From: Actinomadura rudentiformis
GTDB taxonomy: Bacteria > Actinomycetota > Actinomycetes > Streptosporangiales > Streptosporangiaceae
Reading direction: 5' to 3'
Length of the DNA stretch: 64,000 bases
Assembly (NCBI RefSeq): GCF_008923185.1
Contig: NZ_WBMT01000003.1
Span: forward strand, 248,001 to 312,000
Each line of letters begins with the position of its first letter. The stretch's first letter is position 1. A program made the position numbers and the translations under genes. The notes beneath the pieces are model-generated. The model saw only the letters and a program-made list of their open reading frames with translations, ran no database searches and had not been told where the DNA came from. Below, one piece after another: positions 54,227-62,583 of this stretch.

Positions 54227-55135
54227 ATGACAACCATTACTCAGAAGACACGGCAAAAGACACGGCAGAAGACCTCCTCTAGCGCACTTCGCTTCATCGG
54301 GCACTACGTCGAGATGGTCATCGCAATGGTCGTCGGTGAGATGCTCTTCGCCGGCGTCTGGACCACCGGCTCGGTGCTCCTGGGCGAACCGGGCTTCCTC
54401 ACCCGGCCCGACGTGGACTCCCTCGTGATGGCCACGAACATGAGCCTCGGCATGGCGATCTGGATGCGGGTCCGCGGTCACGCGTGGCCTGGCATCGCGG
54501 AGATGAGCGCCGCGATGTACGTGCCGTTCCTCGTGCTCTTCCCGGCCCTCTGGACCGGCGCGCTCTCCGCCTCCGACTTCATGATGTGGGGGCACATGCT
54601 GATGATGGGGGCAATGCTCCTGGTGATGCTGCGCCGCCGTACGGAGTACGCGGGCTCCCACCACGAGCATGACCACGGACGGGCGAAAGCAGTCGCGACG
54701 GCGGCACCCGAGACAACCCCGGCCTCCAGGGGACGCCGCGTCATGGCGGAGCTCAAGCACCGCTGGCCGACGGGGTTGGCGCTCCTGATGACCATCGATC
54801 TCTGGGTACAGCCCGCGGTCCCGCCCGCGTGGACGCTGCTCGTACTCCCGGGCGCGTACCTGCTGATCGGCGCCGTACGCCGGACGCTGACCGGTTCCCG
54901 CGACGTGGCGATCCAGCTGGGCGGCCTCCTGGGCTACCTCGCCCTGGCAGCGGCGGCGATGTCGGTGGACCCGGACCTCACGCCCTATCTGGTGGCGGCC
55001 GGGTGGCTGCTCCACGCGGTCTGGGACGTCGTTCACCACCGGACCGGCAAGGTCGTCCCGCGCGGCTACGCCGAGTGGTGCACGGTCTTCGACGTGGCCA
55101 TCGGCGCGACGATCCTCCTCGCGGTCGCCTGGTGA
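54227..55135 (+). CDS. Multi-pass membrane protein, two-part, unknown function
   Basis: The 302-residue protein has about eight helices. The first half (to about 145) has the conserved HYVEMVIAMVVGEMLFAGVW and NMSLGMAIWMRVRGH...EMSAAMYVPF region; a His-rich linker (HHEHDHGR) follows, then a second half of membrane helices with a LHAVWDVVHHRTGK motif. I do not recognise a named family. It is divergent from the kinase with 70 bp between, and may be controlled by that two-component system (inference). The N-terminus has a KTRQKTRQKT repeat. Confidence 0.65.
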   Translation: MTTITQKTRQKTRQKTSSSALRFIGHYVEMVIAMVVGEMLFAGVWTTGSVLLGEPGFLTRPDVDSLVMATNMSLGMAIWMRVRGHAWPGIAEMSAAMYVPFLVLFPALWTGALSASDFMMWGHMLMMGAMLLVMLRRRTEYAGSHHEHDHGRAKAVATAAPETTPASRGRRVMAELKHRWPTGLALLMTIDLWVQPAVPPAWTLLVLPGAYLLIGAVRRTLTGSRDVAIQLGGLLGYLALAAAAMSVDPDLTPYLVAAGWLLHAVWDVVHHRTGKVVPRGYAEWCTVFDVAIGATILLAVAW

Positions 55136-55297
55136 CCCCAGCCGACAGGACCGGTTTTGTCGGAGGCGTTCGAAAGGATCGTCCTGACGGTGAGCGAACC
55201 GGTTCCGGCATCCGCCGGGGCCGCCTCCGGATAGGTTGCCGACCGCGTCGTCGAACGCGGTCGGCGGGTTCGTGCGGGCACCGGGCGGAGGAGGATC

Positions 55298-55792
55298 GTG
55301 AACGCGGACGAAGACGCGTGGGAACGGGGCAGCGGCGTACGGGTGGTGCCACCCGTCCAGCCCCGCAAGCTGGCGAAGGTGCCCTTCGTCGAGATGGCGG
55401 ACGGCCGGTTGCAGGGAGTCGTGTCGAGCGGGTCGGACATCGCCCGCGTGTACGTCTCGTCGATCACCGCCGGGACACACGGTTTCAACTGCAGCACCAA
55501 CAACAATCGGCCCTGCGGCGGTCTGGGCGGCTCCTCACCGTGCAAGCACCTCCGATCGCTGGTGGACGAGGCGGTGCTGCAGTACGGACGAGAGCGAGTG
55601 GCCCGCTACCTGCAGATCGAGGTCGGTGAGGACGACCATCTGATGGAGGGGCTGGAGGGGACGCGCGAGTCCGCTCCAGCGGCGGTGGTCTTCAGCAGGT
55701 TCCTGCGTCACCTGGCCTACCTGGAGTTGCCCGTCACGACGGAGCCCGTGGCAGAGATGCACTGGTTCCCGGCCACGAGGGCGGTCATCTGA
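55298..55792 (+). CDS. SWIM-like zinc-finger protein, first gene of the MoxR-vWA cassette
   Basis: The 164-residue protein starts at GTG 55298 (GGAGGAGG upstream). Central Cys/His pattern NCSTNNNRPC...SPCKHL resembles SWIM zinc fingers (CxC...CxH), though the first two cysteines are spaced by seven instead of one. The rest (IARVYVSSITAG and LRHLAYLELPV) has no named domain. SWIM proteins are found in MoxR/vWA cassettes of actinobacteria and other bacteria and may bind DNA or protein. The stop overlaps the next start (TGATG). Confidence 0.7.
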   Translation: MNADEDAWERGSGVRVVPPVQPRKLAKVPFVEMADGRLQGVVSSGSDIARVYVSSITAGTHGFNCSTNNNRPCGGLGGSSPCKHLRSLVDEAVLQYGRERVARYLQIEVGEDDHLMEGLEGTRESAPAAVVFSRFLRHLAYLELPVTTEPVAEMHWFPATRAVI

Positions 55793-57180
55793 TGCTCGGC
55801 GTACAGCTGGCCCAACTCCACGACGGCGACCGGCCGGGCGTCGCGGAGGCACTTGATCTGGTTGCGGGATTCGATGACGCCCTCGTGCACGGGTTCGCCC
55901 GGCTGGGCGAGGAGCGTGCCGCCGCACTGACCGCGCTGGCCGGCGCCGTGGCGGCGAGCCCGCTCGGGCCCGCCGTGAGCGAGGCCGCGGACAAGGTCGC
56001 TGCGGGTTCCATCGGTGAAGAGCACCTCACCGCCCTGGCCGGGGCGCGCACCGCCCTTCTCGGGGCCGTGCACGACGCGCTGCTCGACCGGCTCGACACC
56101 GCGCTCGGACGTACCCGGGCCGCATGGGAGGAGAGTGCGTCCACAGCGGCGCCTGCGGACAACCTCCTCAGTGGCTCACGATCCTGGCTCCATGAGCTCG
56201 GCATCACCGGATGGCGCGGCGTCGACCACGATCTCGTCTCCTCGTCCGGCCAGACGCTGGAGGCACTACTCGCCGAGCCCCGCCTGCGGCGCCTCGCGGT
56301 GCTCCTCGACGGGCTCGCGGCGGAGCTCCGGGCGTCCTGCCCGATCGCGACCATGGCACGGCTGCCCGTCCGGCGATGGGCCGACCTGTGGACGCGAGCC
56401 GTGCTGCTGTCACAGCCGGGCGCGCGGCCTGCCGCCTCCGTCGAACCGGTGACCGGACGGCTGCTCGTTCTCGGGGCGGACGTGCACGAGCACGGCACCG
56501 CCGTCCAGGTCCAGGTTCATGGCGTCCTGGAGCCCGCAGGCGGCGCGCCGACGCGCCTCGTCCGCGCCAGTGTCGCGGCGGCGAAGGTCGACACGATCGT
56601 GGGCCCGGCCGTCTGGCGGCTGCTGGCCGGACATCCCGTGCTGCTCACCGCACTCGCCGAGCGCCGGAGCCTCGATCTCGCGGACATGCCCCTGTCGAGC
56701 AGCGGCGACCTGGCCTGGCAGGACGACAAGGCGACCGTGGGCGCCCCGGCCGATCCGTTCGCCACCGCGCGGCTCCAGCTCGCGAACGCCAACGCGCCGG
56801 CCGTACCCCCGCTCGAACGCCATCCGATCCGCATCTCCGAGCCGGTCCTTCTGGAGGATTACGAGACCGACGGCGACCGCTGGACGCTGGACGGGCACTC
56901 CATCAGGGTCGACCTCGATCGGCTACCGGCATCCGGTCCGTTGACGCCCGAGCTGGTGGCCGCCTCCTCTGCCTGCATCGGTCTGGTGCGCTGGGACGCC
57001 GGCGGCTGGCGGGTCCAGCCGCTCGCCGTGCAGGCCACGGTCAAGCGCAAGCCGGTCGAGGCGCACACCGGCGACTGGGCCCAGGGCCCGACCGATCCCA
57101 AGGTCGTGAAGGCCGAGGCCAAGGCCGGTGACGCGGTCGCCGTGCTGCGCGAGCGGGCGGGACGGTTGCTGCGGGAATGA
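55792..57180 (+). CDS. Uncharacterised cassette protein between SWIM and vWA genes
   Basis: The 462-residue protein has an Ala/Leu-rich helical N-terminus (FARLGEERAAALTALAGAV, LHELGITGWRGVDHDLV) and a mixed beta-rich C-terminal half (LLVLGADVHEHGTAVQVQV, LEDYETDGDRWTLDGHSIRV). No transmembrane segment or catalytic motif is evident. I do not recognise a family. Its one-base overlap with the SWIM gene and ATGA overlap with the vWA gene make it an integral cassette member, perhaps an adaptor or substrate-binding part. Confidence 0.8.
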   Translation: MLGVQLAQLHDGDRPGVAEALDLVAGFDDALVHGFARLGEERAAALTALAGAVAASPLGPAVSEAADKVAAGSIGEEHLTALAGARTALLGAVHDALLDRLDTALGRTRAAWEESASTAAPADNLLSGSRSWLHELGITGWRGVDHDLVSSSGQTLEALLAEPRLRRLAVLLDGLAAELRASCPIATMARLPVRRWADLWTRAVLLSQPGARPAASVEPVTGRLLVLGADVHEHGTAVQVQVHGVLEPAGGAPTRLVRASVAAAKVDTIVGPAVWRLLAGHPVLLTALAERRSLDLADMPLSSSGDLAWQDDKATVGAPADPFATARLQLANANAPAVPPLERHPIRISEPVLLEDYETDGDRWTLDGHSIRVDLDRLPASGPLTPELVAASSACIGLVRWDAGGWRVQPLAVQATVKRKPVEAHTGDWAQGPTDPKVVKAEAKAGDAVAVLRERAGRLLRE

Positions 57181-58469
57181 ACGACTCCATCGTGGATTCC
57201 GACGCCAACCGGCGGCAGGTGCTCTACTGGCGGCTCCTGGCCCGGCTCTTCGACGGCGACGAGCAGCCTTCGCTTGAGGCGGCCAGCGTGGCGATCGTCG
57301 ACGACCTCGGCCTGCCTCCGGCGCTGCTCGACCCTGGTGTCTCCGTCGACAACATCGTCCAGCGCTTCCCCGCCCTGGGCCCCGAGTTGCAGGGGCTGAT
57401 GGCGCCCAAGGACGTGGACGCAGGTTCCGAGGATCAGGTTCGCAGGGCCGCCCTCGTCTCCAAGCTGCTGCTCAACGTCTTCTCGACCGGCTCGGGCAGC
57501 GTGACCGCCGGGCAGCTGGCCGGATGGCAGCAGGACGCGGGCTGGCTCAAGCAGGCGCTCGGCGAGGAGGGCGCGAGCGAGATGTCGGGCGTCCTGTCCG
57601 GCATGGAAGGCGACCTCGTCAAGCGCATGAAGCTGCGCGAGGTGCTGGCCGACCCCAAGCTCGCCGCGCGGCTCACCCCGAGCATGTCGCTCATCGAGCA
57701 GTTGCTGCGCGACAAGTCCAACCTGTCCGGCGTCGCGCTCGCCAACGCCAAGTCGCTCATCCGCAGGTACGTCGACGAGGTCGCCGAGGTGCTCCGCACG
57801 CAGGTCCAGCAGACCAGCGCGGGCACCATCGACCGGTCGGTGCCGCCGAAGCGGGTGTTCCGCAATCTCGACCTCGAACGCACGATCTGGAAGAACCTCA
57901 CCAACTGGAGCCCCGAGGACGAGCGGCTGTACGTCGACCGGCTGTTCTACCGGCACACCGCCAAGCGGACCACACCGGCCAAGATGATCGTGGTCGTCGA
58001 CCAGTCGGGCTCGATGGTCGACTCGATGGTCAATTGCACCATCCTGGCGTCGATCTTCGCCGGCCTGCCCAAGGTGGACGTGCACCTCATCGCATTCGAC
58101 ACTCGTGCGCTCGACCTGACGCCCTGGGTGCACGACCCGTTCGAGGTGCTGCTCCGCACCAAGCTCGGCGGCGGCAACGACGGCCCGGTCGCGATGGCGA
58201 TGGCCCGGCCCAAGATCACCGATCCGGCCAACACGGTGATGGTGTGGATCTCCGACTTCTACGAGTTCGACCGCTCGCAACCGCTGTTCGACGGCATCGA
58301 GGCGGTGCACCGGTCGGGCGTGAAGTTCATCCCGGTCGGCTCGGTCAACAGCTCGGGGCACCAGAGCGTCGACCCGTGGTTCCGGCAGAAGCTCAAGGAC
58401 CTGGGCACACCCGTGATCTCAGGCCACATCCGCAAGCTCGTCTTCGAGCTCAAGAACTTCATCGGCTAG
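57177..58469 (+). CDS. vWA-domain protein (MoxR partner)
   Basis: The 430-residue protein has an alpha-helical N-terminal half and, from about residue 265, a von Willebrand A domain with the MIDAS motif DQSGSM (about 274-279), FDTRALDLTPWVHDP and VMVWISDFYEF. In MoxR systems the vWA protein is the metal-dependent adaptor that recognises a client and delivers it to the ATPase. It overlaps the previous gene (ATGA). The gap to the ATPase gene is 80 bp. Confidence 0.92.
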   Translation: MNDSIVDSDANRRQVLYWRLLARLFDGDEQPSLEAASVAIVDDLGLPPALLDPGVSVDNIVQRFPALGPELQGLMAPKDVDAGSEDQVRRAALVSKLLLNVFSTGSGSVTAGQLAGWQQDAGWLKQALGEEGASEMSGVLSGMEGDLVKRMKLREVLADPKLAARLTPSMSLIEQLLRDKSNLSGVALANAKSLIRRYVDEVAEVLRTQVQQTSAGTIDRSVPPKRVFRNLDLERTIWKNLTNWSPEDERLYVDRLFYRHTAKRTTPAKMIVVVDQSGSMVDSMVNCTILASIFAGLPKVDVHLIAFDTRALDLTPWVHDPFEVLLRTKLGGGNDGPVAMAMARPKITDPANTVMVWISDFYEFDRSQPLFDGIEAVHRSGVKFIPVGSVNSSGHQSVDPWFRQKLKDLGTPVISGHIRKLVFELKNFIG

Positions 58470-58549
58470 CTCGTCCGGCACGGACGGCCGGCCCTTCTCA
58501 CACTCACAGGCCCTCGCGGGCCACACAGGACGCATTGGAGACCCGGAGA

Positions 58550-59668
58550 ATGACCGACGAGATGCTGCGCGCCCCGGCCGAGGTCAAGTACGCCGAGGAG
58601 CTCGACTGGCTGGAGTCCGTCGACGACGCGCCCAAGCCGTTCTCGTGGCGGCTGAGCCCGCGGATGGTCCGGCTGTTCATCCTCGGCTCCGAGCCCTCCG
58701 ACGGGCTCGACCGCGAGATCCCGCAGAAGTGGTTCGGTGACCGGAGCTTCGTCGAGCGCAGCATCGTCACGCTGGCGTCCGACCGCGGGCTGCTGCTGAT
58801 CGGCGACCCCGGCACCGGCAAGAGCTGGCTGGCCGAGCTGCTCTCCGCCGCCATCAGCCGCAACTCCACGCTGGTCGTGCAGGGGACGGCGGGCACCACT
58901 GAGGACCACATCAAGTACTCGTGGAACGTCTCGATGGTGATCGCCAAGGGCCAGTCCCGCGAGTCGATGATCCCCTCACCGATCATGACCGCGATGGAGC
59001 GGGGCGTCATCGGCCGCTTCGAGGAGCTGACCCGGTCGACCAGCGACGTGCAGGACGCGCTGATCTCGATCCTCTCGGAGAAGTACGTGTCGATCCCCGA
59101 GCTCGACGACGACAACATCGTCTTCGCCCAGCCCGGCTTCTCCATCATCGCCACCGCCAACAGCAGGGACCGCGGCGTCAACGATCTCTCGTCGGCGCTC
59201 AAGCGCCGGTTCAACTTCGTCCGCATCCCGGTGGTGACCAACAAGCGCAGCGAGGCGGAGATCGTCCGCTTCCGCACCACGGAGCTGCTGAAACGGCATC
59301 AGATGGAGCTGGAGCTGCCGCCCACCCTCCTGGACATCCTGCTGCAGAGCTTCGCCGACCTGCGGGCCGCCGCGGCGTCGGCCACCAGCGACGACGAACG
59401 GCTGGAGTCGGCGCTGTCCACCGCCGAGCAGATCGGCGTCCTTGAAGACGCCATCCTGCACAGCCAGTTCTTCGGAGACCGCACGCTGCGGGCGGGGACG
59501 CTCGCGGGTTCGCTGGTCGGTTCGCTCGCCCGGCGCACCCCCGAAGACCTGGCCATCCTCAACAAGTTCTGGCACGGCGTGATCGAGCCGCGGAGCAAGA
59601 AGGACGAGGACGGACCCTGGACCGAGTTCCTGGACGGCGGCCGCGAGGCGATCGCCAAGCTCTCATGA
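58550..59668 (+). CDS. MoxR-family AAA+ ATPase
   Basis: The 372-residue ATPase starts at ATG 58550 (GGAGA upstream). Motifs: Walker A GDPGTGKSWL (about 84-93), Walker B-like FEEL (about 157), sensor-1 ATAN (about 202) and arginine-finger RRFNFV (about 218), in the MoxR/RavA layout. It hydrolyses ATP as a hexamer and remodels a protein client, here probably with the vWA protein and the DUF5682 protein. Overlaps the next gene by ATGA. Confidence 0.93.
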   Translation: MTDEMLRAPAEVKYAEELDWLESVDDAPKPFSWRLSPRMVRLFILGSEPSDGLDREIPQKWFGDRSFVERSIVTLASDRGLLLIGDPGTGKSWLAELLSAAISRNSTLVVQGTAGTTEDHIKYSWNVSMVIAKGQSRESMIPSPIMTAMERGVIGRFEELTRSTSDVQDALISILSEKYVSIPELDDDNIVFAQPGFSIIATANSRDRGVNDLSSALKRRFNFVRIPVVTNKRSEAEIVRFRTTELLKRHQMELELPPTLLDILLQSFADLRAAAASATSDDERLESALSTAEQIGVLEDAILHSQFFGDRTLRAGTLAGSLVGSLARRTPEDLAILNKFWHGVIEPRSKKDEDGPWTEFLDGGREAIAKLS

Positions 59669-62511
59669 GCGAACCCTTCGGCGCCCTGCGCGCACAACTG
59701 CTCGACGCCGCCCAGGCGTTCGCCGGTGGCCCCGGCGCCGTGCCCGACCTTCTGTCGGGCCTGGTCGACGACGTCGATCGGGCGCTGCGCGAGGAACTTG
59801 AGATCTTCCCGGTCTGCCATCACTCGCCGGCGTCGGCGCTGGCCATGGTGCGGCGCCTGCGCGAGAAGCAGCCCAAGGTCATCTACATGGAGCTGTGCGA
59901 GGATCTGCGGCCGCTGCTCGACGAGCTGCGCAACTGCCGGCTCCCGGTCGCGCTGCAGGCGTTCGCCAGCGAGATCGACGGCTTCCCTGCCGAGTGGGCA
60001 CCGCTGAGCGTGGTGGCGCCCATCACCGAAGCGTCGGCCGAATACCAGGCCATCGCGTACGCGCTCGACACCCCCGGCGTCGAGCTGGTGCTGGTCGACC
60101 GTTCGACCGACCACGTCTTCCAGTGGGAGCCGCGCGACCAGCCCGAGCCGGAGAACGTCGAGCCCGAGCCGGAGAACGTCGAGCCCGAGAAGGTCGAGCC
60201 CGAGGCGGCCGCGCCCGAAGAGGGCGAGGAGGCCGCGCTGCACGGTGACGCCGTCGGCATCGAGATCGGTGACCTGCGGCCGGGCTTCGCCGAGCTGGAG
60301 GCGTACCTGCTCCACCACGGCAAGGTCCGGCACTGGTCGGAGTGGTGGGACCAGTACGTCGAGCAGCCCCTGGCCGATGCCGACTACGCCACGTACCGCC
60401 AGGTCATGGTCTTGATCGGCAGCCTCTTCCGCCGCCTGCGCCCCGACGCGGGCGACCGGACCCGTGCCCGCGACGAGGACCGCGAGCGCTACATGTGGAC
60501 CCGGATGCGCGAGCACCTGGCCACGTCCGGCGCCGATCCGGAGCAGTGCCTCTACATCTGCGGTGCCTTCCACGCGGCCAGCCGCGTCGAGCAGTTCGGG
60601 CTGCGGGCGGAGGTGACCGAGTTCGAGATCAGCCCGCGGACGGCGACGCGCTGGCAGTACGGGCTCATCCCGTCCAGCCACTCCGCCATCGAGGCACAGT
60701 TCGGCCTGGCCTCCGGGTCGGTGTCGATCGCCGCCGCCACCTGGACCAAGGCCGTGACCCGCGGTGGCCTCACCCCGTTCCAGCTCGACGGCCAGAAGGG
60801 CACGCGCAAGCGGTCGCGCCGCAAGCGCGAGCTCGGCACCCCCGCGCCCCGGGAGCCGGTCGCCGACCGGCTGTCGGGTTTCCTGGCGCGCCCGCCCGCG
60901 CTGGACGCGCTCGACGAGGCCGAGCTGCTCGGGTGGTGCGTCGACATCGTCCGCCTGGCCCGGCGCAACGGCTACTTGGCCAGCACCGCCGACGCGATCG
61001 CGGTGTTCGAGACGTCCATCCTGCTCGCGGGCATGCGTGGCCGTGCCCGCCCGACGCCGTACGACTTCCAGGACGCGGCGATCACCTGCATCGAGAAGGA
61101 CGCCGTGCCGGGCCGCTGCGACGTGCGGCGGCTGTGCGAGATCCTGCTCGGCGGCGACCGGGTGGGCGAGGTCGGGTACGACGCGTTGCCACCGCTCGCC
61201 CGCGATGTGCTCGACCGGCTGAAGCCGCTCGGGCTCGACCTGGAGAAGCGGACGATCCAGCGTGCCCTGCTCGATCTCGACGCGCGCCCCGAGCTGGTGC
61301 CGTGCTCGGATCTGCTCTGGGTCCTGCGCCGCCTGCTGCCGAGTGATGCCGTGCGCCCCATCATGGGTTCGCGCAGGCTGGGCGAACGCTCGATCCAGGA
61401 GAGCTGGGATCTGGCGATCGGCCGTCACCAGCGGTCGATCGTCGAGCTCGGCTATGAGGGCGTCACCCTTGAGCAGGTGCTGGAGAGGCGCCTCCGCCGT
61501 GCCGTGTGGGCGCCCAAGGCCACTGCCGCACAGGCGCTGGCGGCCGTGGAGGATTCCATCCTCTATCTGGGGAGCCGGCGGTTCACCGACGAGCTCGGCA
61601 CGCGGGCCGTCGAGTTGCTCGCCGCCGAACGCACCGTGGACGACGCACCCGAGGTTCTGCGCCGCATCCGGCGGCTGCTGACCCACTACCGCGCCACCGA
61701 GCCGGAGCTGCCGGAGTGGTGCCAGTCGTTCGTCACGGCCGGTTACGCGCACTACTGCACGCTGCTGCCGACCGCCTTCGTGGACGAGGAGACCGGCGTT
61801 CGCCAGGTGGCGGCGATGCTCGGATTCCTGTTCGGCATGGAGAGCCTCGCGCTCTCCTTCGGCTGTGACCACGCCCAGCTCGAACTCGCCGTTCAGCAGT
61901 CACATCCCGAGGCGCCCGCCAAGGTCGCGCTGTTGTGGGCGGCCAAGTCGCAGCTCGGCCTGATGCCGATGTCCGAACTCCGGTCCAAGTGCGACGAGCT
62001 CCTCGGCAATCCGCTCGTCGTGCCGTCGTTCCCGCAGTACATGAGCGGGTTCGTGCAGGCGCTCGAGCCCGCCCCGGCCCTGGCGCCGTTCATGGTCGAG
62101 GTGTTGTCAAAGGCCTTCGCGCGCCTGCCGGACACCGTTCTCCTTCCGTGGCTGCCCAAGCTGATCACGACGCTGCGCGATCAGGCGCACGAGCTGGTGC
62201 CCGTGCTCGTCCGGGAGGCGGGCCGCACCTTCCCGGCCACCCTCGCCGCCGTCGACTCCTGGGTGCCGCCGTGGACGTCCAAGCCCCGGCCGCCCTCGTC
62301 ACCGGCGTCCATCCAGGTCGCCGGCCCGGCCACGGATCTCCTCGCGAGCCACCCGGCCGCCTGTGACGCCGTGGCCGGCCTCTTCGGGTACGAGGCGGAG
62401 TGGCGGCCGGCCGTCGAGCCCACCGGCGGGCCCGGGATGCGCGAGGTGACCGCCCTCATGACCGATCACCCCGAGACCGCCCGGGCGCTCACGGCAGTCC
62501 TGCGTCTGTGA
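59665..62511 (+). CDS. DUF5682-type large protein with TraB/Tiki-like N-terminus
   Basis: The 948-residue protein has near its start HHSPASALAMV (about 53), KPKVIYMELCEDLRPLL-type sequence and later ICGAFHA (about 297). This H-x-S, E-x-R and G-x-x-H order matches the TraB/Tiki superfamily, which includes putative metalloproteases and esterase-like proteins, although the relation is my inference. A Glu/Pro-rich repeat linker (PEPENVEPEPENVEPEK, about 157-190) precedes a second, long helical region, with a basic patch KRSRRKREL (about 382) and no further named motif. It appears to be the effector of the cassette. Confidence 0.82.
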   Translation: MSEPFGALRAQLLDAAQAFAGGPGAVPDLLSGLVDDVDRALREELEIFPVCHHSPASALAMVRRLREKQPKVIYMELCEDLRPLLDELRNCRLPVALQAFASEIDGFPAEWAPLSVVAPITEASAEYQAIAYALDTPGVELVLVDRSTDHVFQWEPRDQPEPENVEPEPENVEPEKVEPEAAAPEEGEEAALHGDAVGIEIGDLRPGFAELEAYLLHHGKVRHWSEWWDQYVEQPLADADYATYRQVMVLIGSLFRRLRPDAGDRTRARDEDRERYMWTRMREHLATSGADPEQCLYICGAFHAASRVEQFGLRAEVTEFEISPRTATRWQYGLIPSSHSAIEAQFGLASGSVSIAAATWTKAVTRGGLTPFQLDGQKGTRKRSRRKRELGTPAPREPVADRLSGFLARPPALDALDEAELLGWCVDIVRLARRNGYLASTADAIAVFETSILLAGMRGRARPTPYDFQDAAITCIEKDAVPGRCDVRRLCEILLGGDRVGEVGYDALPPLARDVLDRLKPLGLDLEKRTIQRALLDLDARPELVPCSDLLWVLRRLLPSDAVRPIMGSRRLGERSIQESWDLAIGRHQRSIVELGYEGVTLEQVLERRLRRAVWAPKATAAQALAAVEDSILYLGSRRFTDELGTRAVELLAAERTVDDAPEVLRRIRRLLTHYRATEPELPEWCQSFVTAGYAHYCTLLPTAFVDEETGVRQVAAMLGFLFGMESLALSFGCDHAQLELAVQQSHPEAPAKVALLWAAKSQLGLMPMSELRSKCDELLGNPLVVPSFPQYMSGFVQALEPAPALAPFMVEVLSKAFARLPDTVLLPWLPKLITTLRDQAHELVPVLVREAGRTFPATLAAVDSWVPPWTSKPRPPSSPASIQVAGPATDLLASHPAACDAVAGLFGYEAEWRPAVEPTGGPGMREVTALMTDHPETARALTAVLRL

Positions 62512-62532
62512 CCGAGGCCGGAGCACGGCGAG

Positions 62533-62574
62533 GGCCACCCCGCAGGCGACGGGCATGCCGCCGGCGGGGTGGCC
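62533..62574. terminator. Hairpin terminator between convergent genes
   Basis: Bases 62533-62543 (GGCCACCCCGC) pair exactly with 62564-62574, with a 20-base loop. It lies just after the DUF5682 stop and before the convergent fusion gene. Confidence 0.8.
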
Positions 62575-62583
62575 GTCCGGCTG

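Noticed and set aside
55298..62511. Prophage or integrated element
   Set aside because: No integrase, att repeats, tRNA target or composition shift is seen around the cassette.
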